The notes beneath the pieces were generated by a model. It saw only the letters and a list, made by a program, of their open reading frames with translations, searched no databases and was not told where the DNA came from. From Liolophura sinensis (Eukaryota; Mollusca; Polyplacophora; Chitonida; Chitonidae): DNA of 64,000 nt. Positions 1 to 14,000 of the stretch are shown here, one piece after another; position 1 is the stretch's first letter, and each line of letters starts with the position of its first letter. The stretch spans positions 9,419,338 to 9,483,337 of the forward strand of contig NC_088302.1 of NCBI RefSeq assembly GCF_032854445.1, written 5' to 3'. The position numbers and the translations under genes are program-made.

Positions 1-699
1 AGAGCCTTGTCAAAGCAGCTGTTAATTATGCGGAATGCTTGGCACAAAACAACTCAGTCAAGACACAGCCTTATGTACATGCACAGTATTTTTTAACCTC
101 AACATTAATTGTAAATACTTCAATCAAAAATCAGGTTGTTGAAGTGTGAAAAAATGATTGTTCCTACACCCATGAGGTTAGGCATACTTTGCTTCCTCCC
201 CACCAAGGCACTGCCCTCATTGTCGCTCAAGTGGGTTTGTTATTTCTCACACCTGACCCGTCCTACATGCTACAACAAGAAATGGTACTGTAGAGGTCTG
301 AATTATCATGATTACATGCACATGTAGCTCAGGCTAAAATCAGTCTTCAGCATATGTCCATGCAGGTCATGATTTAATAAGGGTAATGGCATGTTTGAGT
401 AACCTGAATAATAATGCAAGAGCCATGAGATTTTGCAAGTTTTAGTTGTGGTATTAACAGACTGCAAGAAGACCTATCACTTAACTCTGAACTCACGAGT
501 TATGTTATTAAACAGATAGTGGAAGGTAAAGCTTTCTCCTTCTGTATGTGTCTACTAAGTATTTGAAAGATTTTTATGCTGGTATGCATAGGCGTCAAAA
601 AAAGAGAATAAGAAGGAAGTACAAGAGTCATCCAGTGCATATCCAGGGATAAGTGAAATACTTTCTCACAGTCTGCTACCGCTAATTTGTAAAATTCTC

Positions 700-815
700 T
701 ATTTTTCCCGGGCTCTGCCCGGTTTCCTCCACCATAATGCTGGCCGATATCATATAATTGAAATATTCTTGAGTACGGCATAAAACACCAATCAGAATCA
801 AAATAAATAAATAAA
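700..815 (+). repeat. SINE family A, 3' fragment
   Basis: It matches the 3' half of the common SINE of this window: the words GGCTCTGCCCGG, ACCATAATGCTGG and ATTCTTGAGTACGG, then a tail of AATAAATAAATAAA. The tRNA-like head is missing. Confidence 0.8.
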
Positions 816-904
816 ATTCTGTGATTGTTGCAAGATTTCTGTAAACTTCGAATAAGGTGCATTGTCCTGCTCACTTGTCTATATACATGTAGCCTACTAT
901 GTAG

Positions 905-1212
905 TACATATATAGGCCTTCCGTTCTAGAAAAGAAGGGATATTCTATAAAACAGCATACTGTGGAGCAGCACATGTATAGGGCTACCACTCAAAAAAGA
1001 ATGGGATATTTATATAAACAGCCTTCTATGGAGCAGCGCATATATAAATCTACTGTTCAAAAAAGAAGGGGATATTCTATATAAACGGCCTACTATGGAA
1101 TAGCACATGGATAGGCCAGCTATTAAACAAAAGAAAGGGATATTCTCTATGAATAAGCTACCATGCAGCAGCACATTCAAAAAGAAAAGGGATATTATAT
1201 GTAAACATGTCA
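905..1212 (+). repeat. Minisatellite, about five units of about 62 bp
   Basis: Each unit contains a variant of AAAAAAGAAGGGATATTCTAT, then TAAACAGCCTACTATGGAGC and AGCACAT. Units are diverged and differ by small indels. No coding content is evident. Confidence 0.75.
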
Positions 1213-1249
1213 CAGCTATTATTATTCAATATGATTAATTTTATTGCAA

Positions 1250-1385
1250 CCTGGGGATTTCTCATCCAGTCTGTGGGTTTCTCCTGGGCTCTGCTGGTTT
1301 CTTCCAATCATAATGCTGGCGGCTGTTGTTGAAGTGAAATATTCTTGAGTATGGCATAAAACGCCAATCAGGTAAATAAAAAGAT
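1250..1385 (+). repeat. SINE family A, 3' fragment
   Basis: It shows the GGGCTCTGCTGGTTTC, ATAATGCTGGC and AATATTCTTGAGTATGGC blocks and a GTAAATAAA tail. It is a 5'-truncated, diverged copy. Confidence 0.8.
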
Positions 1386-2119
1386 TAATTTGATGAAATA
1401 ACGCTGGGACATCTGATAAAAGAAACACACTTTTTTGTCGTAATTTAATCAGTCAGATATATGAAAACTGATAACTCTGACTGAAAGTTTTGAAATGCCA
1501 GATCCCCTCCCAGATCCATTTGGCTATCATCATGGTAAACAACCTAGCTGTATTCCTCATATGACTATTCAAATTTAACGGCAATCATGTTTTTGAATAA
1601 TGTTAAAATGAACTGGAATAACCCCCGACTTTTTTAATAGCAGACTGTATTACAATCTCGAAATTCTACATCTTGAAAACATGTGGTGGTCATGCATGAA
1701 TTTATTCATTAGTTATTATTTATACAACAATTACATGTACTGCATAGAAAAGAGATTTGAAGATTATACATGTGTTTGCATGTTACACGAAGTTAAAAAT
1801 GTGCTGATGTCGTTCAGGGGGGGATAACTCTTTTGGCGCATATTTGTGCATACAAAGCTATTGTCCTTGGAGGTAGGAAAGAACTTGCCGTGAGAGGGCG
1901 CTAGAAGGTGATTTCCTGTCAACGGCAAAATGGCGTTTTGTGTTCGCTCACTTTGCCGTAACTAGGTAATGATAAAGTTTCAAAAATTCACGTCCAAAGC
2001 TTTTCACACATTTAATCGATGTAAGAGAACAATGTAATTATTCGATCATCAGATTACACTTGTTTTGGGGCTTCCTAAGGTGAGAACAAATGAGAATTCA
2101 TATTTTGGGGGGCATTGTT

Positions 2120-2215
2120 TACAAGCTGTCAGTTTCATCGAGTTTGATTAGAGAAGTCGTCTGCTCGAAGTGTTGCGTGATCTAAGAGACGAGATATTTG
2201 CTCTGCCAAACCGAG
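2120..2215 (+). other. Probable non-coding first exon of the TTLL gene
   Basis: The strong 5' splice site CCGAG|GTAAGTG lies at 2215/2216. The next good acceptor on this strand in the right place is TTGTTGCAG at 4964, just before the coding start of the TTLL gene. The exon's 5' end is a guess because no TATA box or initiator is clear. Inference from splice signals only. Confidence 0.4.
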
Positions 2216-4964
2216 GTAAGTGTGATCTACTTGAATTAATTGTTTGTTTCTTTTTATATTTCTTAGTGTTGCCTGTACAGCCATTGATGACATGACATGT
2301 ACAAGACTGTAGGCAAATAAATGGTTGCAGTAACTCCCAACATGTGCAGACGAGAACGCGTGAAGCAAACATTGTCAAGATCAGATCGAATGAGTTATGA
2401 CTATAATATTGATAAACATACTTATGAAGCATGTTAACTCCAGATAACCAAACGCTCTAATTTTAGCTGTCACAACAATTATACATTATGTATCAATATC
2501 TTAATCTTATCCTGTACATTTTTTTTCAACTGTTTCTGAAAGGAGATCGTAGAGAATAGTGCTGTTATACTGTTGCACATTATAACCCATAGAATGCCTT
2601 TATTCTGTTTATTTATATATAAAAAAGAATATTTGAGTGGTGTATAACATTATACTCAAGAATTACATTATGTTTACATCATTACATATGTACCTGTATC
2701 AATTAGAGTTGTTAGACTTTTTTCTTGCATCTTTTTCTTCCTATTTATTCACTGCAATGCCATAGTCATGCAAACACCCCCAAAATGTTTTAAAATCTCA
2801 GTACATGAACATGTATTTCATCAAAAATTGGAACATTTTCCTCCTGTTATCTTCAGGCCTACCATGGTATGTATGTTTACAGATTCATATTTCGGTTAAT
2901 ATCTGCATACATTTATTTTGTTATTTATGAGTATAAATAACAAAATAATAACATACTGTCAAGTCTCAAGATTAATTAAATAAATTAAATTTACATGTAC
3001 TGCGAAATGGAAAATTGAAAACCTTCAATGTTAGCATGTCTTTGTGCAGAGAATTGCATGCTCAGGCCTGGGTCAGTAATAATTTATGACCCTAGCTTGC
3101 TCTTAACAGCATGGGCAACAGTTAAGCCTCATGTAGCTTATGTATTATTACTGAGCCAACTTGTTAATACACTTGTACAGGCTTGATGTATTGGAGTAGG
3201 TCCATATGTCTAGTGTTAATCAGAAAAGGTCACTGACAAGGTTTATAGCTGGTCGGTTAAACAATGGCATTTACAAGGTGAACTGGGACATGGAGGAAAA
3301 AGTGATAGTTAATACATGTTAACAGGGCCATAGGGTCAGGTGCATGTGGTGTGTGAAAGTTGTGAAGAGCCTTTCGTTTAAGTTGACTTGCCCTTTATTG
3401 TGTTACAGTACACAATGTACATAACATGTATGTTGCAAATGCCAAGGTCATTATTTAAGATCTGGCGTGTATATGTAGGTGGATCGCTCAGGCCCACTTT
3501 GTATCATGTGCCATTAACAAGTTTAGGTATGTAAATGGTAATGTTCCAATCATATATTCTCCCTGACTTTGCCAAGGTTAATAAATTCCTTATCTTTTTC
3601 TTCTCATGACTATCCATAGATACACGCACAATGGTCCTCCCCTACATTTAGACCATTGGTAAAGGCAGAAAGAAAGCCCTTAAAAGTAACTTGGTAAAGG
3701 TCAGCAGTTTACCCTAGGCACTTCCGTTTCTTCCACCAATAAAAACATATGCAATCCAAGAGAGTTTTGCGGTTGGAACGTGAAATTGCTTTCTCAAATG
3801 TTTGCACGTAATCATTTTTATCAGATGCTCTGCAACATGTTTTCTTTATGCCACGGATGTCAGTGTTATAATAAAACCTGACCAGTAGCAATCGATGGAT
3901 AAGTGAGGTACTGTAGCAATCACTATTAATTTGTTTAATTCTTGATCAGAGCCTGGTAACTACATCTGAAATGCATTTACAGTGTATATAATTAAGTGAA
4001 ACAGGTTTTCAGTAAGTTGTAGTTTTCCTGATGCTACTGTAGGATGTGCTATATACATGCACAATTGCTTGCTTGGTGCAAATATTTCTCTATCCAGAAT
4101 TTCCAGTTCTATGGTGAAAACAGTACACTGTAAGTAATTGTTTTGTTGTGTGAAGGTACACTCTTACATGTAAGTGGAATATTGGATTTCCTGGAGAATT
4201 CTGCAATGCTTTTGTGACACATTTATCCAGCCAGTTTTATCTCCTCTGGGAAACAGTGTTTATGGTGTAGAATCTTCAATCACTAAGAACTAGACGTGCA
4301 CAAACAGTTGTAGGTGTCATTTGTAGTCTCTTTGTCACAGTTGATGTCTGTGTTTCTTCTGTAGTCAAAGTTTCTCATGGGAAATTGGTTTCTTTCTACA
4401 TGTACATGTACATACAATGTAGACAAACATAGTGAAGAAAACTTGACCAAACAAAATACTACACTCACAGATTTCTCTGGCTGTATATATTGACTTCAGC
4501 AATTTTTTTATTATGACACATCGTTTTTCAGTTTTGGCATACATCTTTCTTGGCAGATATACAAGCCACATTGTCTGTGGAATTTGTGGCCTCATTTTGG
4601 AAGATTTGTATTTTAGTAGTGTCTTGTTACTCACAATTACATTTACATGTACATTGAATTAATAGGGAATGTTTTGTAATGAATCGTTTATAAATTTCTG
4701 ATGTGTCTTTCATGAATTAGACTGTTAGATCATGCATGACTAAAAATTTGTTGTAAACTTGTACTCTCATAGCACAAGGGCATTTGTGATAGAAATGTAC
4801 TATATACATATATATACAACAGTTTTCTCCATATGATTCTAAAGGATTATTACAGACTTTTATTCCCTTAACTTCATGCTTAGTACCAATACATGTATGT
4901 GCTTGTGCATCCTTATATAACAAAGGAGAAAATTAAATATTGGAATGTTTTTTGTTTGTTGCAG
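2216..4964 (+). other. Probable intron 1 of the TTLL gene
   Basis: AT-rich DNA between a GTAAGTG donor and a TTGTTGCAG acceptor. I see no conserved exon or SINE in it, and the short minus-strand frames show no family resemblance. Confidence 0.4.
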
Positions 4965-5018
4965 ATGCTGGTGCACTATCTGAAGTGACTACTTGCTTTG
5001 TAACTGAGATCAGCCAGC
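4965..5018 (+). promoter_or_regulatory. 5' untranslated end of TTLL exon 2 with a 7-codon upstream ORF
   Basis: The exon begins directly with ATG. That ATG opens a 7-codon frame that stops at TGA (4986-4988), 30 bases before the main ATG at 5019. Such an upstream ORF could lower translation of the main frame. The main ATG has G at +4 (AGCATGG) and opens the frame that continues through all later exons. Confidence 0.5.
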
Positions 5019-8000
5019 ATGGCGTCCCTGTCACGACCACGCAGTCACAGGCACATAGCAGAAGAGGTGAGTTCTGACAGCTCCAGTTCTGACAGCGAGG
5101 ACAGTGACTGGGAGCCAGACACGGGACACCATGCCCCTCTGGTAATTGACGAGGAGCTGACCAGTGCTAACCAGCTGACCCTTGTGGATGAGGAAGCTGG
5201 CTCTGTTCTGATCCACCCCACTATTGATGAGGGCGAAGGGGAAGAGGAGGGAGAGGCAGAGATTGCTGACACAGGTGTGTGATAAAGATAATGTATATAA
5301 AAAATTTGTGGTACTACATGTACAAAGCAGGCAAATAGCACTTTGCGACAATTGTATGGTATTGTTACTGCCACATGGTATTGTGTGACAGCTATAATGT
5401 GCATGTACTATACTGCTGCTCTGACATACTGCAAGATTCATTAGAGCATAGTACCTTCGGGGCCACTGACACTCATATCTATTTGAAATGTCCACACATT
5501 ACCGAGCAGTACTGCATGGTTCGTAACCATACAATAATGTGAGCATGGTGAGGTTACAGCTGTGCTACATGTTTTATGAAGTGATTTAGTTTAAATTTTA
5601 TTTGATCGAAAAGACCCAGAGACATATACAGTCACTAAGTATGTAGATACAGCTGTATCATTTTCCTACCTGTAAAGTTAGAACACTGTAAAGATACAAA
5701 GTAGATGTACATGTATATAAACTATGGTACTACATGTATTAAGGTATTACCCCCCATATGCTTTGTTTTTAAAATTTACTGTTGTCCAAATTATCCCATC
5801 CCAAACATGCATTAGGACTAAACTGTTGTTTTCCCTCTCCTTTTCTGCAGGACAAGAAGAAATTGAAGGTGAAGCTGACATAGATGACAGAGCCCAGAGA
5901 TTAGTTACGCCTGTTAGTAAGAAAGAGACACAGGACGATGCCGATAAAAGTAAAAAGAAAAAGAAGAAAAAACGAAAGTGAGTGTATGTATGTATACTCA
6001 CACACTCAATCGATGTCTTGTGGAACATGTATCAGCCTTTTAAATAGTCACGTAAGCACTCCCCTATAAAAAATTCTCAGTTCAGTTATTATTTTTCCAT
6101 AACGTTTCTAGTTTTGGTTCTGCAACTACTTTCACTAGCTCCATTGTTTATCCTGCACTGTCCTCAGTTATCGCTACATGTATACTCCACATAACAAAAA
6201 GTTTCCTGTGATCTACAGGTAATTCCTAATTCATATCACTTCATTATCCATGAATAATAAAGACCCTACCAATACATTTAGGCAAACAATTTGAAAAATA
6301 ATTTCATGTTTGTATGTGAATCCGTGTATACATTCACAGTGCTTTAAATGTCCAATGCCTGTGACATAATAACAGAATTTATCTACAAAAATCATGTGAC
6401 ATAATGTCACTTTTTAGCAACATGTGACAAAAAGCAAACTTAGTCTATCTGAACATCAAAATTTTAAATTGCCATTTTTTTTGTCACCTACCTGTAGTTA
6501 TAAATAATGTCACTGGTAACATGATGACATTGCTAAATTGGGTCTTGTCTGTGATGTGAGTAGATTCAACAAAGCTGTTATGCCAAAGGCAAAGTGGAAA
6601 ACATCATGTCACGAAATGTTACAGCTTCTGCCAGATGTTAATATCTGATTAGATCTACATTTAACGTATGCTTACTGTTATTTATTTCATGTATGTTTCA
6701 GAATCTATTACATCTGTCTGACGAACTGCAAGTATGATGTTGGTAAGTTTCCAGAGAGGTTATTTTCAAGGAACATGTACTTGTGCACTCCTCACTATTT
6801 GTAAAAGCTGTCTTTGGTTTGTTCTCCTGTATGGTGGCTGTTTTTGTAATCAAACAGAAGAGATTTAATAAAGTACAGGGGCCTCTGTGGCTCAGTTGGT
6901 TAGCGCGCTAGCGCAGCATAATGACCCAGGAGTTTCTCACCAATCCAGTCACTGTAAGTTCAAGTCCAGCTCATGCTGACTTCCTCTCTGGCTGTTAGTG
7001 GGAAGGTGTGCCAGCAACGTGCAGATGGTCGTGGGTTTCCCCCAGGCTCTGCCCGGTTTCCTGCCACCATAATGCTGGCCACTGTCCTATAAGCAAAATA
7101 TTCTTGAGTATGGCATAAAACACCAATCAAAAAAAAAAAAAATAAATAAATAAATTATTTATTTATTAATAAATAAAGTACAAACACCCTGTCTATAATG
7201 ACACACAGTGCACAACACATTATTAAAAAGAAAGCAAACATTCTTTCATCACTCTTTAATGATCACACCCAAATAATGATGGTACTTGCACATGTGTGAA
7301 GTACGTCTTATTTTTGCTTTTTTATACCTGGAAGCAGTCTAATTTCCATGACAACATATATCATGACCACTTGAAAAGTACACAACATAAAACGGCTTAT
7401 TTCATGAAAGCATCAGCAGCAGCATTAGTTGAGAACAAATTTTGTAATTTACATGAACTATGCCATCACAGGAGACATTGTGACATGTAGAGAAACTGTG
7501 TCTTGTTAGCTTAAATTACTGTACAGTACTAAAGTTTTCTGTGCATTTGTTGCTTCCCCCAGTGAGGAAAATGAGCCGCAGGTTTGGATTCCGTGAGGTT
7601 GGTGATGACGAGGACTGGACACTGTTCTGGACAGATTACTCTGTGGCGCTGGAGAGAGTGATGGAGATGAAGAGATATCAGGTCAGTACACATCATCTTC
7701 GCACAGACTGTGCTTTTAAAGGACAAGACAACAAATAATGTATTGTTATTCAGGAAGAATAGTGAACACAGACATATTTTTCTGACATGTTCGATATTAA
7801 ATTTTATAAATCAACTTCTAATAAGGAATTCTTACAAGGCCAAGGAATGCGCCATGATAGAGCAACCGGAAACATGGTGTTGCTCCACTTTTACCACTGG
7901 CAAAACAGGGTGAGGGGGACATGAGCAGGAACAGGGACCTTGTCGGGATATAGAAATAACTTATGTCTGATTGGATAAAACTGATAACATGACATCTAGT

Positions 8001-11000
8001 GTTATCAGTCATGTTGTCTCAGTCCATAAATGTGACTTGTTTTATGTTTTCATTCTGACCATACAACCCCTGATGAAACATGTTGTATTTGCCCAAAGCC
8101 TAACGGGATGACAATCGTTTTACTCAGAGAGTGGTTAATATCACATTTTGTGACCACAATAAAACTATTACATGTAATTGTAGCACAAAAAAGGTGGAAA
8201 GAATATATATGTGATGTATTAATTCAGCTAGTATTAATTTTCCTCTGATATTGTTCTAACAACTGTGTTATTGGCACTAAAATTTCCTCACATCAGATAA
8301 ATTATCATGGACTCAGATAGCACTAAAAAAAACATTAATTCTTGGAAATACAGGGTACTTCATGCAAAATGAAACCCTGTAATTTGGAGATGAGAGAATT
8401 AATAATGTTTGGCTCATTTGAATGGCTCATTCGGTTAGCTTGCTAGTGCAGCATAATGACCCAGGAGCCTCTCACCAATGTGGTCGCTGTGAGTTCAAGT
8501 CCACCTCATGCTGACTTCCTCTCCAACCGTAAGTGGGAAGGTCTGACAGCAGCCTGCGCATGGTCGTGCGTTTCCCCAGGGCTGTGCCCGGTTTCCTCCC
8601 ACCATAATGCTGGTTGCCGTCGTATAAGCAAAATATTCTTAAGTGCGGCGTAAAACACCAATCAAATAAATGAATAAATAAATCATTTGAATCGCTGGAA
8701 ATATGTGCACTGAATGGAAATAATATATATACATATCGAGTATCTATTTCAGAAATATGAAATATTTGAATTACATGGTTTAGTTGTACGCTGTTAATAA
8801 AATACAAAGTGTGCTTTCTGTTGGAGATGTAGACATACGATTCTTCAGATATTATTTAATCCAGAATTTATCATTTGTATTTACTATTATTATGTAACTT
8901 TGTAGAAAATCAATCACTTCCCTGGAATGAGTGAGATTTGCCGTAAGGATTTACTGGCACGGAACATGAACAGAATGCACAAACTCTTCCCAAAGGAATA
9001 CAATATCTTCCCCAAAACATGGTGCTTGCCAGCAGAGTAAGTTTGCATGCCTCCAACTGTTCATTTATATACCTTACCCTGTGACATAATCATGAAGAAA
9101 GAATATGGTGTAGGCGTGCAGCAGTTCCCATTTTAAAATTATGTTTAACTAAATCTAAATGTGACTGCATTATAAGCCAGTGTTTTTGAAGCTGACATAG
9201 TTTCACCTTTCTGGGCATTTTCAAGGCGTAAATGGCTACCCTAAGTCTTCAACCTTTTCACATGTGGAAGAGCAACATTCAGTGCAATTTATCCACATTT
9301 ATAGTTTGATTTTGGATTCACAAAAAGTATAATTTTATTGTTATACATAAAATAATGCCTTTGCAGTATGTCTAAATAAACACCTTGCAAACATGTGAAA
9401 ATGATGAAGAAGAATTGCATTGGCTTTTATGTCCATGTTTAAAGTGTAGTTTTCTGCTGTTATGAAGATAACATAAAGAAAATAATACCCTATACATAAA
9501 ACCTTAACTGTTGTTACAAAACTTAATCCTGTATACTCAAGGATAAGGAAAGCATGGGCTGTTAGCCCAGATAATTTTTTTCAACTCGGTCCATTGGTGT
9601 GGAGAAGTTTACGCTAGGGGCCATTAAATTTGCTCAAGTATATACAGTAACAGGTGTTTATATGTACATTTTCAGTCTTTTCAGTCTGTTTGTCATATAC
9701 CAAGACTGAACAAAACATTAAACAAGTTAATGATGCTTTACTGCACCTCTGTGTTGATACTGGGGATGTGTGTATGTTTTCCATGCTCTCTTCTTGTTTA
9801 CACGTATCCATGTTATTAAGTTGCTCGATTTCCCGAGCAACCACCCCAAGCCTCACTGGGCTGTAAGTGATTGTACTCAAATGACATTGCATGCCTATAA
9901 GACATGGCAGGACAATGAATGTTAATTGTTCTGGTGGTGAAAGCCCTTTTTGTTTGTCTAGGAGAAACTGATCTCTTGTGTTTTATTTGTTATTTTCTAC
10001 TCACATTACCTAGCTGATTCAACACTTGCTTAATTATAATGCCTTGGTTAAATGTAGCTACAGATTTATTTATCTGCTGAACTTGGACTGCCTCTGATAA
10101 ATAAACATAAACATGCTACTGAGGCTGGCTTGCCTGAGTGATATTACACAATCCCTTCTGAATGGGAATATCTAAATGCACATAGTCTAGCCATACCATT
10201 TGATCTTTTCCAGATTGTGCTGAAATAATTCCTTTTCATTGTTAATCTCCAGTAGCCTATGGACATGGCTCAGTTTTAGTTGGGAGGTTTGTGCATCACT
10301 GGTGAAGTGGTTTCCTTGGGCTCTGCCTGGTTTCTTCCACCCAGAAACCTGACCAGTGTCATGTATTTATTTATTTATTTGATTGGTGTTTTAAGCCGCA
10401 CTCAAGAATATTTCGCGGCGGCCACCATTATGGTGGGAGGAAACTGGGCAGAGCCCAGGGGAAACCTACGACCGTCCGCAGGTTACTGCAGACGTGTCCC
10501 TCCACCCTGTCATGGAAGCAAAAATTATAATGTACTGCAATGGACACTAACTAAATAAATAAATTAGTTTTGAGGTACACATAATCCATTTTAATTGCAA
10601 AAATAAATTCACTGGTATGATGACTTTGAATTCTCAGTTTGTGGGTAGATACATGTAGTGTTAAAGAGGGGACTTTGTTGCCGAGGTGGTTAGCCTGCAA
10701 GCATAGCACAGTCACCCAGGACCCTCTGACCAATGCATTCCCTTTGGTGTTCCTCTCCGGCCGTAGGTGAGAAGGTCTTTCAGCAACCTGTGGATGGTCA
10801 TGGGTTTCCCTCTTCCCACCATAATACTGTCGTATGAGTGAAATATTCTTGAGTTTTACAGTGATTTCAGCTCGGTTTATACCTCGGTTTGACTTTCTTA
10901 ATTAGTGGTCCATGCTAGTTCCTAGCGGGACACCTCTTGAAATCGTTCGGATTATTATTATTAGTCAACACGTAAAAATTGCATCTATAAAATCTCGAAA

Positions 11001-14000
11001 ACTATTGTATTGATAATGTAAAAAAATCTTCTCCAGAACAGCTAAACCTATCGAGATGAACTTTTCGCGTACTGTTTTTACCCAGATTGTAAAAAGCTTT
11101 TAGTTTGGTATGCAAATAAGACCAAAACTGACCAATGAAATTGGCTCAAAAGTAGGTTAATTTTTAAAACTGCTTAAAATCATAAAACAAACACGTTATC
11201 TGGTGCCCCTTAACATCACGATTATAAATCTGCAAGAATTATATTTGTACTTTGTGTTGTTTTCATGTTGAGACCAAAAAACACCCAAAATTTGACAAAA
11301 CTGTCCTGTAAATAACACGGGAGCTTTGTGCTAAACTGCATGAAACCATAGACTGCATTTTACAGTGGGAACTGGCCTCAGCTCTGCAACAGTGTATTCT
11401 TTCTGTATTTTGTCCTGGGGTATCAGCCAAAGATCAAAGCTGCCTAGTCTTGAGTACTTTGCCAATTATACATGATGCCTGGCTGTCTAGGGTTCAAGTC
11501 CAGTACATGCATTTCCATTTTTTTTCTTGCTTTTTCCCATTGTCATGAACTGTATAGACACCAGGCTACCAGAAGTGGTAAAAGACTAGTAAAGTGGACC
11601 CCGGCAATGCTGTTGGATAACAGCTTTAATTTTTAGTTCTGTTGCCTTTCTGCTTTTTTTACAGTTATGGGGACTTTTTGGCTTACACACGTCAGAAGAA
11701 GAACAAAACCTACATTCTGAAGCCCGAGTCTGGTTGTCAGGGGAAAGGAATCTGGGTGACAAGAAATCCTAAAGATATCAGGCCTAATGAGCACATGATA
11801 TGTCAGCAGTATCTTTCAAAGGTATGATAGTATACATGTAAGCGAGGGATTTCCCATGCTCTAGATTTTTGTTAGTCCTGTATGTAATAGTTACAGCATG
11901 ATAACAGGATCATTCCAGAATATAGTCTTGGATTGGTGGAACCCTGAGAAGACTGTAAATCATGGTGGTCATAGTATGGCTTATTTATCTCTCAACATGC
12001 TGTTAACATTTACTTGATCTTTTAGAATATGTATATGTCCTGCAGAGCAGAAAAAAATCCATGTCTCTAGACCTTTCCAAACTGCTAATCTGTTATATGA
12101 TGTCACAGTGTCTCAATTGCTTTCACTAAAAATGATATGAAAACTTACTTCTCATTGTACTTTTTATTTTTTTTTTTATTTTGACAGCCATTCTTAATTG
12201 ATGGTTTCAAGTTTGACCTTCGGATCTATGTGTTAGTGACATCATGTGATCCATTACGAATATTCGTCTTCAAGGATGGTTTGGCCAGGTTTGCTACATG
12301 CAAATACACAGAGCCAACACATTCTAACCAAGTAAGTTACAACACTGGTTTGTCAAATATGTAGTGATGTGAGATTTTCTTTCAAGCTCTCTCTGGTTTC
12401 CTCCACCTACGAAGCTGATAGTCATATTTTCAACTACACTCTCAAATACTAAACAAATAAGCGAGTGAATTTGATGCATACTGCATGCTGTATAACTAAA
12501 TCCATAGTTACCATTCAGCTGAGTTTACATGCATATCCATCATTTATGTGAATCTGAACGTCACAAGACATAATAAAAGTAAGTTCCCATACAGCTGCAA
12601 TAGTTCAGTCTATATTTAGTTCACTTCAGAGTACCTGTGAGTTTTGTTTTTCAGGAAAATGTCTTCATGCATCTGACCAACTATGCCATCAATAAGCACA
12701 GTGAGGACTTCATCAGGGATGATGAAGCTGGGAGTAAAAGGTAGGTCACATACAGTAATGGTTAATAGACTACATGTACATGTCCTGAGAGGGGCTCACA
12801 TATGTACATGTACATGTAGTTAATAAACCAAATACAATTAGTTACACAGTTATTAGTGCTGGGATACGGACATTTTAGTTCTCTCATATTGGGCGAGTTG
12901 TCAGGGTACGAGAATGTAAGCTAGTCACACTCGTATATTTCCCATAATGCTGCAGGATGTGAGAATATACATGTCCCCCATATGACTGTTGCTATCCAAT
13001 GAAGACTTGTGACTGATGCAGGTCAAATGTACACCCATTTCCAGTTTGGCACTGACTGCGAGATTCTCTCAAGTCCACTGTACATGGGGCATTGGTCATG
13101 TTGGTGGCAGTAAGCAGTCCACAGGGCTGAAAATTACTTAGAGGCAAAGACCTCTAAAAATTGAACCTCTTAAAACTATGCGTAAATATACTTTCATTAA
13201 TGTTTTTTTGTGAATTTGTGAAGATTTTTGTGAAAAGAATTAAGGCATTTAGATATTTGAATTCTAAGGTGGGCTTTATGGACCATGCAATCAGAGCTTA
13301 GGATCTCTGACATTATGGGAAGTTTATCCAACTCTAATCAAGACATTGAGTGTTGGAATAACTCTCTTTGCTTATGAGTAAAATATTACTGAAATAATGT
13401 TCCCAAAACTTCATTCCTTCTGGTGAACATCAGGAAAATAAAGGTGATGTGACTTCAGAGTTCTTAGACACTGCCAGAATGGCTCATAAAGCCCACCATA
13501 GTCTTAAAATATTTCACTGCCTTTCAACACTTTAAAAAATCTGAAATAATGAATGAAAGTATATTTACGCATTGTTTTCAGTTGTCTGTATGGTGAACCT
13601 TACTTCATACTTTAGCTTTCTTTTACTTTAAATTGTCTTGCACAGGGTTGGAGATCACATGCCTTTCACTAGTACTGCATACATCACAAGGCCGTGTTGT
13701 GAATGAAAATGTATGCATCACAATGGGGAATGTTGGCCAAGTCACTTGCCATAGACATGTGGTTCACTCCGGGCACTTTACTTTCCCCCATGTGAAAGTG
13801 ACTGTGTGCTGCCGTGTAGGTGAAATACTCTCAAGTTTGGTACATGATGAAGACCAATCAGTGAAATAAATCTGAACCTGTTCCAGATTTAATTATGTGT
13901 ATTTTTATATGGTGAGATGGAGATTTTAACAGAAAACAATTATGGCATGGTGTACCTTGTGTTCTTTTTCCAGACGCATCACAACTATAAACAGCTACTT

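Larger units (their letters stand above)
1..2120. other. Upstream intergenic DNA, no gene seen
   Basis: No exon-like reading frame with splice signals was seen here. The stretch holds two 3' SINE fragments and a minisatellite (listed separately) in AT-rich DNA. The short open frames are explained by these repeats or show no coding character. Confidence 0.5.

Noticed and set aside
5031-5495. 154-codon minus-strand frame opposite the TTLL start exon
   Set aside because: It is the shadow of the acidic TTLL coding exon and runs into its intron. It has no motif or splice support.
10280-10558. 92-codon plus-strand frame
   Set aside because: Most of it is the reverse strand of a SINE 3' fragment.
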